NCBI GenBank assembly: GCA_045106555.1
Contig: JBGCET010000005.1
Span: 124,001 to 188,000, forward strand
Reading direction: 5' to 3'
DNA length: 64,000 bases
DNA from: JANQOZ01 sp045106555
Lineage (GTDB): Bacteria > Pseudomonadota > Gammaproteobacteria > Xanthomonadales > SZUA-38
Positions 14,820 to 24,313 of this stretch are shown here, piece by piece (the first letter of the stretch is position 1; every line of letters begins with the position of its first letter). The notes below the pieces were generated by a model. That model was not told where the DNA came from and did not search any database. It saw only the letters and a program-made list of their open reading frames with translations. Both the position numbers and the translations under genes were made by a program.

Positions 14820-17800
14820 TCAATTTTCGAAAGAGTCAGTGAAAATCAAATCTGGGTCGACACTACCGGCTTCGACAGAACCAATATCGCAGGCACCGTC
14901 ATTGCGGGCAAAGTTTCGCTGATCCATACCCGGACAGTTTGAATTGTCAGCGCCGTCGATGGCCGGACTGCCCGCCAACGGTAAATGACTGAGTGTAGGT
15001 CCGCCATTGTTTGCGAGAGCACCGAGCAACGGATCAGTATCCAGGCTGGAATTGTCTGTGGCACCGCCCACGGTGGCGCCTGCCGTGTCCTGAATAATCA
15101 GAAAATCAGCACTGGTCAGAGTGCCCTGAATATCGTTTCCAGCACTGGCGACGCCGCCGGCAATAATGGTGTTATCCGCAGTCACCGCGCCGCTGGTGGC
15201 GTTATTTATCGTGCCGCCTTGGCCTGTAGCCGTATTGCCAAACATCGTAACGAACGACAACGTTGCCGCCGCTGCATCGTTAAACAAGCCGCCGCCATCG
15301 CCGCCAGAATTACCCGACACGGTGGCGTTAACCAGACTTGCGGTGCCGGCCTCCAGCGAGATTCCGCCGCCGTTGGTCGTCCCAACATTGTTGGTCAGTG
15401 CGCTGGTGGCGATGGTCAGGTTGCCAGCAGCAGAGCCGCCAGCGTCAACAAAAACCCCGCCGCCAAATAACGCCTCATTGCCATCCACACCCGTGGTCGA
15501 AAGATTGAGCATCCCGTCACCGGAAACCCACAGACCTCCGCCCTCGTTGGCCGCACTGTTGCTGTTGATGGTGCTGTCGCTGAAGGTGGTTGAGCCCCCT
15601 CCGGAGATATGCAGCATGCCACCGTTGATGCCGGCGCTATTGCTGGTGGCAACAATGCCGGTAAGCGACGCCGTGCCCACATTTTCCAGCGCTCCACCCG
15701 CTCTTGCCGCCGAATTTAAGCTGAACACCACATTGTTCATTTGCAGCGTTGAACCGATAGTATTAAGCACGCCACCGCCGTTACCGCTGCCAGTGTCCGC
15801 CGTATTGCTGGTGATATTGCTGTCGCGAACTGTCATCGAACCCTCGTTGGTGTTGGCAATGGCGCCGCCCCCATCGTCAGTTTCTGAGGGTCCGGAGGCA
15901 CTGTTGGCGTTGAGAGTGACGTCAGTCAGCGTGATGTTACCGCCGTTGTTAAAAACGCCACCGCCGCCCTGTACGTCCGCTGCGGCGTTCGCGGCATTAG
16001 ATACGTTGTTGGATACGGTGCTGTTTTCCACCGTCATGATTCCGCCTGCATCATTCCACAGGCCGCCGCCTTCCTGGTCGGCCATGTTTGCAGTGACCGT
16101 GGCGCCCACAATTGTCAGCGTGCTGGCGCTGTCGCCCAGTGGGTCTGTTACATGGATTCCGCCACCGTTGCCAGGACTGGCGCCGGCGGTGTTCCCATCC
16201 AGCACAACGCCGTCGATCAGCACGTCAGATGTTCTGGCGTTCACGGTCGTAATTTCCACACCACCTCCGGCTCGAATCGCTGAATTACCCGAAACGCTAC
16301 CCGCCGCGATGGACAGACTGCCGCCGTCGTTCAAAATACCGCCGCCAGACCCGGCAGCACCATCAGCGATGTTGGCGTTTATGGTGGCGTTAGCAATCGT
16401 GACATTGCCGCCGTTGTTAAACACGCCGCCGCCGCCCTGGTCAGCAAGGTTTCCACCGGCAGTGTTGCCGCTGATGGTGGTACCTCCTAAAATCAGCGTG
16501 CCGCCGGCATCGTTCCACAGCCCGCCGCCTTCGGCCTCAGCCGTGTTTCCGGTAAAGCTGCCGCCCACCACCGTCATTGCGCTGGATGACCCACCTATCA
16601 CGTCGGTGACGTGGACTCCACCGCCATTGCCAGGACTGGCGCCAACGGTGTTCTGGTCGAAGTTCACATTGGCCAGGGTTACGCTGGAGCTGCGGGCGTT
16701 TGCCGTCGTCACTTCGAGTCCACCGCCAGCTCTTATCGCGCTATTCAGCGACACGCTGCCACCGGTGATATTCAGCGTTCCACCGTCATTCAGCAGCCCG
16801 CCACCAGACCCTGCGGCACCATCGGCAACATTGCTCGATACGGTAACGCCGGTTAGTGTCAGCGTACCGCCATTGTTGAACAGTCCACCACCGCCCTGAT
16901 CGGCACCGTTGCCGCTGGCGGTGTTACCGCTGATATTAACGCCGTCCACGTTGAGAGCCCCGTTTGCGTCGTTCCACAATGCGCCGCCCTCGGCCGCCGC
17001 CGTGTTGCTGGCAAAATCTCCGCCGTTGATCGTCACATCAGCGGTCATGCCCGTGGTCGGCGCGGTAACGTGAATGCCACCGCCGTTGCCAGGCGCTGCG
17101 CCCGTTGTATTGCCGCGAAACCCAACGCCTTCAGTGGTTACTGTAGCCTGCGCCTCCACCGCGCGAATTTCGATTCCCCCACCCGCGCGCATGGCGTTAT
17201 TTGCCGACACTGAACCGCCGGTTACACTCAAATCGCCACCGATAGTGAGAATACCGCCCCCGCTGCCGGAACCCTCGCCGGCAGAGTTGTTCTCTATGGT
17301 TGATCCGCGGAGGGAAACTGTCCCGGGATTAGAACGCGCGTCATTTAACACCCCGCCGCCACCATCGTCGGCACCCAGTGCCCCCGTCACGGTATTGCCA
17401 GTGATTGCTGCACTGACGATCGTGACTGTGCCGCCATTGTTGAAAATTCCGCCACCGCCCTGGGCATCTGCTGCGGCGTTTGCGGCGGTTGCAGTGTTAC
17501 CCGAAATCGTTGCGCCATCGATGGCCAAGGTGCCACCCGCATCATTCCACAGACCGCCGCCCTCTTGGGTTGCCTGATTGCCGGAAAACGTTCCGGCGAT
17601 CACCGTAAACAGGCTAACGTTGTCACCGACCGGGTTGGACACATGAACTCCGCCACCGTTGCCCGGCGCACTTCCCAAGGTGTTGTCACTGACCGTAACG
17701 CCGTCCAGAGTGACGGTGGAGTCACGCAGGTTGCGGGTGTTGGCCTCGACGCCGCCGCCCGCACGAACCGCGGAATTGGCGGACACAGAACCGCCAGTGA

Positions 17801-19862
17801 CAACTAGTGTGCCGCCATCGTTGAGGACACCGCCGCCAGAGCCAGCAGCCCCGTCAGCCGTGTTGCTGTCCACCGTGGCGTTGGTAATGGAGACGTTACC
17901 GCCATCGTTGAATACGCCGCCACCGCCTTGATCGGAAAGAGCGCCACTGGCCGTATTGGTTGTAATCACTGTGCCAGTTACCGACAGCGTTCCACCCACG
18001 GCATTCCACAAAGCGCCGCCTTCAGCAGCAGCGGTATTGCCGGTAAAACTGCCATCCATGATGGTGGTGGTAGTAGCGAACGCATCACCGTCTGCATCGG
18101 TGATGTGGATGCCGCCACCGTTACCCGGCGAGCCGCCGGTGGCGTTGTTGGCGACGGTGACATCGCTCACCGTTACCTGCGCATCAGCTCCCAGTGAGGT
18201 GATCTCAATACCACCGCCAGCGCGCACCGAGGAGTTGCCCGACAGGGTGCCGCCAGTGACCGATACGGTTCCACCATTGACCAAAACACCACCGCCAGAG
18301 CCGGCTGCGCCGTCGGCAATGTTGGTGTTGATGGTGGCACCGGTAATGGTCACCGTTCCGCCATCGTTGAACACACCGCCGCCGCCCTGATCGGCGCCGG
18401 CGCCGCTGGCTGTATTGCCGGTGATGGTGCTGCCGTCAATGATCAACGTGCCACCAACCGCATTCCATAGCCCACCGCCTTCCTCGGCCGCCGTGTTGCC
18501 GGTAAACGACCCACCGGTGACCTCCATTTGACTACTGGTGGCATCACCTGCTGGATCAGAGATGTGAATAGCGCCGCCATTTCCTGGCGCGCTGCCCACA
18601 ACGTTTGTTGCAAACGACACATTGCTGATCGTGGCCAAGGAGTCTCGAGCATTGGCCGTGGTGACCTCGATACCGCCACCGGCACGGTTGGCCGTATTGG
18701 CCGATACTGAGCCGCCGGTGAGGGCGAGCACGCCGCCGTCATTCAATACGCCACCGCCAGATCCGGCAGCGCCGTCAGCGAGGTTGTTGTCAATGGTGCT
18801 TGCAGTGGCGGACAACGAGCCGCCGTTGTTAAACAGACCGCCACCACCCTGGTCAGCGCCGGCGCCGCTGGCTGTGTTACCAGTAATAATGACGCTACTG
18901 ATGGTGACGGTTCCGATCACGTCGTTCCAAAGGCCCCCGCCTTCTGCAGCCGCCGTATTACCGGTAAACGACCCGCCGCTGAGGTCCATGGTGGTTGTCA
19001 GGCCACTGTCGGGCGCTGTGATGTGGACACCGGCGCCGTTGCCGGGGCTTGGACCGGTCCGGTTATCGGCAAACGCCACGCCGTCGGTCACCACCGCAGC
19101 GGCGCTAACGCTGGAACGAATTTCGATTCCGCCTCCCGCTCGACTGGAGGCATTGTTAGTGAAGTCGCCCCCAGCGATGTCTGCTGAGCCGCCATTAATC
19201 AGCAGGGCCCCGCCGCTGCCGGACGTTCCCGCTGCCTGGTTGGCCGTAAAACTTGCTCCGCCTGCGATGGTCACGGTGCCGCCCAGGCTGTAGATGGCGC
19301 CACCGCCTTCGTCGGCGGCCGAACCGTTCGCTATATTGGCGTTAAACGTGCCACCAGAAATATCCAGCGTGGCCGCACCTACATACACAGCACCGCCACT
19401 CAGCGCCGCTGTTGAGCCGTCAATCGACACGTTCGTCAACGTCACATCTTCATTGTCTGCAATGCGAATTGCGCCGCCGTTGTCCACTGCCGCACCGGCC
19501 ACCAGCGCCAACTCAGTCAACATCACGTTTTCGTCTGCGGCGGTATCGATATCAAAAATCCGAAATGCGCTGCCACCGTTAATTGTCAAACCGGCAACGT
19601 TGGAACCGTCGATCAAGACATCATCGGTAATGACCGGCAGATCAGATGCCAGAGTGATTGTTGTATTGGCAGGCAAATTGAACACAATCAGATCCAAAAC
19701 GTCAGCACTGGCATTAGCTTGGGTAATGGCATTTCTGAGAGTCGTGCCAGCACCGACAGGGTCGCCGGAGTCGACGACGGTAAAGGTAGCAGCGTGGGAT
19801 GGCGCGACGGCCCCTACTGCCGTCAGCGAAAGTAAACATGCGCGCAAGGTACGGTAGAACAT
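14820..19862 (-). CDS. Giant secreted parallel beta-helix repeat protein
   Basis: A 1680-residue protein with a signal peptide (MFYRTLRACLLSLTAVGAV, mature from about residue 25). The N-terminal segment TTLRNAITQANAS is typical of secreted right-handed beta-helix proteins. The body is almost wholly Gly/Asn/Thr/Ala repeats of the type GGGxxNxGGTxxIxG, organised in a higher-order unit of about 153 residues. Seven copies of xPGNGxxxH mark the units. The C-terminus resembles the choice-of-anchor Q region (MDQRNFARNDGACDIGSVE) and ends DLIFTDSFEN. No autotransporter barrel is present, so the surface or export route is unclear. The ATG at 19862 is chosen because it starts the signal peptide; an in-frame start 11 codons upstream exists. 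Confidence 0.88.
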   Translation of the reverse strand: MFYRTLRACLLSLTAVGAVAPSHAATFTVVDSGDPVGAGTTLRNAITQANASADVLDLIVFNLPANTTITLASDLPVITDDVLIDGSNVAGLTINGGSAFRIFDIDTAADENVMLTELALVAGAAVDNGGAIRIADNEDVTLTNVSIDGSTAALSGGAVYVGAATLDISGGTFNANIANGSAADEGGGAIYSLGGTVTIAGGASFTANQAAGTSGSGGALLINGGSADIAGGDFTNNASSRAGGGIEIRSSVSAAAVVTDGVAFADNRTGPSPGNGAGVHITAPDSGLTTTMDLSGGSFTGNTAAAEGGGLWNDVIGTVTISSVIITGNTASGAGADQGGGGLFNNGGSLSATASTIDNNLADGAAGSGGGVLNDGGVLALTGGSVSANTANRAGGGIEVTTANARDSLATISNVSFATNVVGSAPGNGGAIHISDPAGDATSSQMEVTGGSFTGNTAAEEGGGLWNAVGGTLIIDGSTITGNTASGAGADQGGGGVFNDGGTVTITGATINTNIADGAAGSGGGVLVNGGTVSVTGGTLSGNSSVRAGGGIEITSLGADAQVTVSDVTVANNATGGSPGNGGGIHITDADGDAFATTTTIMDGSFTGNTAAAEGGALWNAVGGTLSVTGTVITTNTASGALSDQGGGGVFNDGGNVSITNATVDSNTADGAAGSGGGVLNDGGTLVVTGGSVSANSAVRAGGGVEANTRNLRDSTVTLDGVTVSDNTLGSAPGNGGGVHVSNPVGDNVSLFTVIAGTFSGNQATQEGGGLWNDAGGTLAIDGATISGNTATAANAAADAQGGGGIFNNGGTVTIVSAAITGNTVTGALGADDGGGGVLNDARSNPGTVSLRGSTIENNSAGEGSGSGGGILTIGGDLSVTGGSVSANNAMRAGGGIEIRAVEAQATVTTEGVGFRGNTTGAAPGNGGGIHVTAPTTGMTADVTINGGDFASNTAAAEGGALWNDANGALNVDGVNISGNTASGNGADQGGGGLFNNGGTLTLTGVTVSSNVADGAAGSGGGLLNDGGTLNITGGSVSLNSAIRAGGGLEVTTANARSSSVTLANVNFDQNTVGASPGNGGGVHVTDVIGGSSSAMTVVGGSFTGNTAEAEGGGLWNDAGGTLILGGTTISGNTAGGNLADQGGGGVFNNGGNVTIANATINANIADGAAGSGGGILNDGGSLSIAAGSVSGNSAIRAGGGVEITTVNARTSDVLIDGVVLDGNTAGASPGNGGGIHVTDPLGDSASTLTIVGATVTANMADQEGGGLWNDAGGIMTVENSTVSNNVSNAANAAADVQGGGGVFNNGGNITLTDVTLNANSASGPSETDDGGGAIANTNEGSMTVRDSNITSNTADTGSGNGGGVLNTIGSTLQMNNVVFSLNSAARAGGALENVGTASLTGIVATSNSAGINGGMLHISGGGSTTFSDSTINSNSAANEGGGLWVSGDGMLNLSTTGVDGNEALFGGGVFVDAGGSAAGNLTIATSALTNNVGTTNGGGISLEAGTASLVNATVSGNSGGDGGGLFNDAAAATLSFVTMFGNTATGQGGTINNATSGAVTADNTIIAGGVASAGNDIQGTLTSADFLIIQDTAGATVGGATDNSSLDTDPLLGALANNGGPTLSHLPLAGSPAIDGADNSNCPGMDQRNFARNDGACDIGSVEAGSVDPDLIFTDSFEN
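14840..19500. repeat. Higher-order coding repeat of about 460 bp
   Basis: The DNA for PGNGG recurs near 16160, 16620, 17085, 17655, 18115, 18575 and 19030. Intervals are about 458-465 bp except one of about 570 bp, which contains an extra coil of roughly 36 residues. Degenerate copies extend to both sides. On the plus strand the same DNA gives long proline-rich open frames that are artefacts of the repeat. Confidence 0.8.
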
Positions 19863-20010
19863 AAAAGGCCCCCAGATTTGAGTGGAACTAGCCATTAAAC
19901 CTTAGACTACATTACAAGCTTGTTAAGAGACCCAGATCACTATACGTTGGGCCACCGATAAGCTCACTTTCAGACGTTCGGCTCGCTGTAGTTTCTCCGG
20001 AACCCATAAA

Positions 20011-21048
20011 TTGAAGAACTTTTCCTGTGTTTGCGGCAACTCGCTGCATTTTGAAAATACCCGCTGCTTGAACTGCAGCCGAGAGGTGGGATATTCGCCA
20101 AAACTCACCCAAATGCTGCCGGTAGACAGCTCCTGGCGCTATTGCTCCAATGCCGCAGAGCATCAGGTATGCAACTGGCTTGTGGATGCCCAAGACCCGG
20201 TGGACCGGTGCTGGAGTTGCCGACTGAACCAGGTTATCCCCAACTTGAGTGAAGTGAGAAATCTCACGCTGTGGGCTCGCCTGGAATCCGCCAAGCGGCG
20301 AATGCTAAACACCCTGTACCAGCTTGGGCTGACTCCCGATACCGACCCCTCTCAACCCAACGCATTAGCCTTTCGCTTTATGGCCGACAGTGAGGATTAC
20401 TCCGAAGGTGCGGTGGGCAGCCCGGTTTATACCGGCCATGACCGCGGCGTCATCACTATCAACCTGAAAGAGGCAGACGCCGGCGCCAGGGAGACTATGC
20501 GTGAGGCGATGAACGAGCCTTACCGCACTCTCTTGGGGCATTTTCGACATGAAATTGGCCACTTTTTCTGGGACCAGCTCATTCGGCATAGTCAATGGGT
20601 GAACGAGTTCCGAGCCCTTTTTGGCGATGAGCGTGAGGACTATCAAGGGGCGCTTTCACGGCATTACGAGTCGGCAGACAGTGACACGTGGAACCAGCAT
20701 TTCGTCAGCGCCTACGCCAGCGCCCATCCCTGGGAGGACTGGGCGGAAACCTGGGCCCACTACCTGCATATGTTTGATGGTTTGGAAACTGCCCATGCAC
20801 AGGGGTTTCGGCTGGGTGAGCATACAATGGAGTCGCCAATGCAAACCGATGCCAATGGCTTCAACATCGGGCCGTGGTCTCCGGACTACCCCGAATTTGA
20901 GAATATGGTGGATGACTGGCAACGGCTCACGGTGGCGCTCAACGCGATGAATCGCAGCATGGGGCTGAGTGACGCTTACCCGTTTGCATTAACCCAAACC
21001 GTGATTGAAAAACTGGATTTTGTGCACCGGGTCATCAATGACCTCTAG
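20011..21048 (+). CDS. Zinc-ribbon putative metallopeptidase (Peptidase_Mx type)
   Basis: A 345-residue cytoplasmic protein. The N-terminal zinc ribbon uses CVCG (Cys6, Cys8) and CLNC (Cys19, Cys22), with further cysteines at 45, 54, 67 and 70. The peptidase motif is HEIGH (180-184), followed by an EDWAETWAHYLHM segment that may give the third zinc ligand. This architecture belongs to the putative zinc-binding metallopeptidase family commonly encoded beside circularly permuted ATP-grasp, alpha-E and transglutaminase genes, as here. The start is TTG at 20011, which places the ribbon at the extreme N-terminus as in relatives. Substrate unknown. Confidence 0.85.
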   Translation: MKNFSCVCGNSLHFENTRCLNCSREVGYSPKLTQMLPVDSSWRYCSNAAEHQVCNWLVDAQDPVDRCWSCRLNQVIPNLSEVRNLTLWARLESAKRRMLNTLYQLGLTPDTDPSQPNALAFRFMADSEDYSEGAVGSPVYTGHDRGVITINLKEADAGARETMREAMNEPYRTLLGHFRHEIGHFFWDQLIRHSQWVNEFRALFGDEREDYQGALSRHYESADSDTWNQHFVSAYASAHPWEDWAETWAHYLHMFDGLETAHAQGFRLGEHTMESPMQTDANGFNIGPWSPDYPEFENMVDDWQRLTVALNAMNRSMGLSDAYPFALTQTVIEKLDFVHRVINDL

Positions 21049-21097
21049 AGAGCTACTCAGGCAGCGACGTGAGTTTCAACCCAGGCACTATCGCAGA

Positions 21098-21823
21098 TCA
21101 CTCCCAGCTGAATGCGGGCAAGCTGGCAAAGCCGTCGATCAGCGCTTTTTCCCATGCTTCGCAAACCTGAACGAATTGCGGGTCATCTCGATCGAGACTT
21201 AACTGGCGAGTCACCGTCAGGCTGTCGTTGCGGTAATAAGTGACTTCAAACGGCGGCCCTACCGAGACATTGCTGCGCCGGGTTGAGTCCATCGACACTA
21301 ATGCCAAGCGGGCCGCTGCATCCAGGCTGAGGCTAGATTGTAAAACCCGATCGAGGATGGGCTTACCATACTTGGTTTCGCCAATTTGCAGGTAAGGCGC
21401 ACTCGCAGAGGCCTGGATATAGTTTCCTTCTGGGTAGATAAGGTAAAGCCTTGGCGGTTGTCCCTTGATTTGCCCGCCCAAGATAAAGCTGGCACTGGTG
21501 TTCACCGACCCCTGCCCTGGCCCGGTCATGCTTTGGGCACGGCGACTGATCTGGCCTACGTACTCGGCAGCGTCAAACATATAGTCCAGGTTGTGCAGAT
21601 TGACCTTTGCCCGGCTGTCGCCCAGATCACGCTGAAGTCGATTGGCTACAGCCTGGGTTGTGGCCAGGTTACCGGCACTGAGCAGCACCAGCGTTCGATC
21701 CGCAGCCTGATCAAACACCCGCATCTTGCGGTAGGTATTGATGTGATCAACCCCCGCATTGGTGCGGGAATCGGATACCAGAACAAGTCCAGCGTCCACT
21801 TTGAGGGCTAGGCAATAGGTCAT
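21098..21823 (-). CDS. Anbu-like proteasome-type peptidase
   Basis: A 241-residue relative of HslV and proteasome beta subunits. With the ATG at 21823 the protein starts MTYCLALK, placing Thr2 as the N-terminal nucleophile after Met removal. The segment VLVSDSRTNAGVDHI carries the conserved Asp and Arg, and KMRVF the catalytic Lys. Bacterial Anbu proteins form self-assembling rings and occur with ATP-grasp and alpha-E genes. It lies convergent to the zinc-ribbon peptidase gene and divergent from the ATP-grasp gene. A role in degrading products or substrates of the neighbouring ligase is inference. Confidence 0.88.
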   Translation of the reverse strand: MTYCLALKVDAGLVLVSDSRTNAGVDHINTYRKMRVFDQAADRTLVLLSAGNLATTQAVANRLQRDLGDSRAKVNLHNLDYMFDAAEYVGQISRRAQSMTGPGQGSVNTSASFILGGQIKGQPPRLYLIYPEGNYIQASASAPYLQIGETKYGKPILDRVLQSSLSLDAAARLALVSMDSTRRSNVSVGPPFEVTYYRNDSLTVTRQLSLDRDDPQFVQVCEAWEKALIDGFASLPAFSWE

Positions 21824-21889
21824 GAGAATCAACGGAACTTCGCGTGGACAATGGTGGCACGGCCTTCACCCATGTGCAAACATGATGGC

Positions 21890-23350
21890 ATGTCTATTCA
21901 ATGGAAGTCCTACAAATCCCCCGGGTTTTTCGACGAACTGCTGCTGCCAAGTGGCCGCGCCCGTTCAGGAGCCGGGGACCTGTGTCGCCTGCTGGCCTCT
22001 ATGGACCGGCAACAGCTTGCGGAACGCAAATCTGCCGCCGAGCTTGCTATCCGCACCATGGGCATCACTTTTACCGTCTACAGCGATACCGATGGCTCTA
22101 TCGACAGAGAGTGGCCCTTCGACATTATCCCACGCATTATTCAAGCGTCTGAATGGGATCGGATTGAAGCGGGACTGAAACAGCGGGTCAAAGCCCTCAA
22201 TCGATTTATCGACGACATCTATCACGATCAGCAAATTCTGCACGATGGAGTGGTCGATGCCGAGGTGATCAAAAACAGCAAAGACTATCGGCCCGAGTGC
22301 AACGGCATCTCTCCACCGCACGGGGTTTGGTCGCACATTTGCGGCAGCGACCTGGTAAGAGACGAAAACGGCGACCCATATGTGTTGGAAGACAACCTGC
22401 GAGTGCCCTCCGGTGTGGCCTATATGCTGGAAAATCGCCAGGTCATGAAACGGGTTTTACCCGAATTGTTTGCCCAGTATCTGATTCGCCCTGTGGACCA
22501 TTACCCAACCCAGCTGTACGAATGTCTGAGTTCGCTCAGCGAGGCGGACAAGCCCACTATCGCCGTGCTGACTCCCGGCATCTACAACTCGGCTTACTTT
22601 GAACATGCTTACCTGGCTCAGGAAATGGGTGCGCTGCTGGTCGAAGGCAGCGACCTCACCGTCGGCAAGGACGAAAAAGTCTACGCGCGTACGATTAGTG
22701 GCCTTGCCCAAGTGGACGTCATCTATCGACGCATCGACGACATGTTCATCGACCCCAAGGTATTCAATCCTGATTCAATGCTGGGCGTTGCCGGGCTCAT
22801 GGGTGCCTGGCAGAAAGGCAATGTGGCGCTGGCCAATGCCCCTGGCTGCGGTGTGGCCGACGACAAGCTGGTTTACACCTATGTACCGGAGATCATTCGG
22901 TATTACTTAAACGAAGAACCGCTGTTATCCAACGTTCCTTCCTACCGCTGCAACATCAAAGAGGAACGTGAGTATGTACTCAATCATCTGGATGAACTGG
23001 TGGTGAAACCGGTCAGTGAGTCCGGTGGCTACGGCATGCTGATTGGCCCCAAAGCCCGGCCTTCAGAACGCCGAGCGTTTGCCAAAAAAATCAGACAGCA
23101 TCCGCGAAATTTCATCGCCCAGCCGATGCTTGCGCTGTCCACGGCACCCGCCCTGATCGGCAGTCGGGCGGAACCGCGACACCTCGACTTACGGCCCTTT
23201 GTTCTGAGTGGGGCCGATACCGCCGTTACCGCGGGAGGGCTGACTCGGGTGGCTATGGTCAAAGGCTCGATTGTCGTCAATTCGTCTCAAGGTGGCGGCA
23301 GCAAAGATACCTGGATTGTGGGTGGCAACAGCAAGGGAGACAAGGCATGA
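21890..23350 (+). CDS. Circularly permuted ATP-grasp type 2 protein
   Basis: A predicted ATP-dependent carboxylate-amine ligase of 486 residues. Hallmarks are the N-terminal FDIIPRII segment, VSSHICGSDLVRD-like WSHICGSDL, YVLEDNLRVPSGVAYMLENR with the acidic metal ligands, and the C-terminal VVKPVSESGGYGM glycine loop. The family is predicted to make peptide-like bonds with alpha-E and transglutaminase partners, but the products are unknown. The ATG at 21890 is preferred; ATG codons at 21851 or 21872 would extend it by 13 or 6 residues. The alpha-E gene follows with an ATGA overlap, so the two are co-translated. Confidence 0.88.
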   Translation: MSIQWKSYKSPGFFDELLLPSGRARSGAGDLCRLLASMDRQQLAERKSAAELAIRTMGITFTVYSDTDGSIDREWPFDIIPRIIQASEWDRIEAGLKQRVKALNRFIDDIYHDQQILHDGVVDAEVIKNSKDYRPECNGISPPHGVWSHICGSDLVRDENGDPYVLEDNLRVPSGVAYMLENRQVMKRVLPELFAQYLIRPVDHYPTQLYECLSSLSEADKPTIAVLTPGIYNSAYFEHAYLAQEMGALLVEGSDLTVGKDEKVYARTISGLAQVDVIYRRIDDMFIDPKVFNPDSMLGVAGLMGAWQKGNVALANAPGCGVADDKLVYTYVPEIIRYYLNEEPLLSNVPSYRCNIKEEREYVLNHLDELVVKPVSESGGYGMLIGPKARPSERRAFAKKIRQHPRNFIAQPMLALSTAPALIGSRAEPRHLDLRPFVLSGADTAVTAGGLTRVAMVKGSIVVNSSQGGGSKDTWIVGGNSKGDKA

Positions 23351-24306
23351 GTCGCTCGACCATGTTGTCTCGAGTGGCAGCCCGTGTGTACTGGATGGCA
23401 CGATATCTGGAGCGAGTGGAAAGCTCCGCCCGACTGGTGAACGTGACCAGCGAGGTCATGCTTGATTTGCCGTACACCACCGACGAGGGCTGGTCGACGC
23501 TGATCGACATCACCGGCAGTGGCCACCACTTTACCGGCAATGAGGCGCGCAATCAGGAAAAGGCGGTTTGCCGGTTTTTGCTCAGCGACACCAACAACCC
23601 TGCATCATTGATCAGCTCTTTGGCAGGCGCCAGAGAAAACGCCCGCACCATTCGCGAGATCATGCCCTCCGCCACTTGGGAACGGATTAACGCCGCCCAT
23701 CTTTTTGCCTTGGACGAACTCACCGGCAACCTGTCCCGCTCTGCAAGGGCACAAAAATTGCGCGAGATTGTTGGTTATTGCCACCGCATCAGTGGCCTGC
23801 TTGAAAGCAGCTTAAGTCGCGGAGACGCTTATGAGTTTCGACGTCTGGGAATAAATCTCGAACGGGCCGATATGACCACCCGAGTGATAGACATTCGTGC
23901 GTCCAGCGAAGTAGAAACCGACTCGCCGGCCATCAAACAAGGATACTGGCGCAGCATCTTACGCTCTCTGTCAGCTGACTCTGCCTACCGGCAAAAAATG
24001 CAGGCAACCATCTCCCGCGACGCGGTGTTGGATTTCTTGCTGCATGACGACCAGCATCCACGTGCGCTGACCCGTTGCATCGGCCAGATGGGTGTGGCGT
24101 TGAAAAGTCTGCCACGCAATCGAAGACCGCTGGCCTACTGTCGTGAACTGACTGGCCACGTATCCCGAGACGTCGAACGACTATCAAGGGACAAGGCGCT
24201 GAGAGGTTACCTGGACCAATGCCAAGTTAAATTGGGCAAGATGCATGAACAGATTTCTACCACATATTTCCGGTTGGGTGGTCATCGCCGAGGACGTCAG
24301 AGCTAA
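23347..24306 (+). CDS. Alpha-E domain protein
   Basis: A 319-residue, almost wholly helical protein beginning MSRSTMLSRVAARVYWMARY, which is characteristic of the alpha-E family, and containing LERVESSARL and the later ENARTIREIMPSATWERIN. It is the usual partner of circularly permuted ATP-grasp proteins, and the four-base overlap with that gene supports a complex. Its biochemical role is not established. The transglutaminase-like gene that commonly follows is absent; the next gene is a convergent DUF2207 gene eight bases away. Confidence 0.88.
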   Translation: MSRSTMLSRVAARVYWMARYLERVESSARLVNVTSEVMLDLPYTTDEGWSTLIDITGSGHHFTGNEARNQEKAVCRFLLSDTNNPASLISSLAGARENARTIREIMPSATWERINAAHLFALDELTGNLSRSARAQKLREIVGYCHRISGLLESSLSRGDAYEFRRLGINLERADMTTRVIDIRASSEVETDSPAIKQGYWRSILRSLSADSAYRQKMQATISRDAVLDFLLHDDQHPRALTRCIGQMGVALKSLPRNRRPLAYCRELTGHVSRDVERLSRDKALRGYLDQCQVKLGKMHEQISTTYFRLGGHRRGRQS

Positions 24307-24313
24307 GACCAGG

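Noticed and set aside
15166..16899. 577-codon plus-strand open frame rich in Pro and Ala
   Set aside because: It lies antisense to the beta-helix gene. Its Pro-Pro-Pro pattern is the complement of the Gly-Gly-Gly codons, and it has no ribosome site or signal features.
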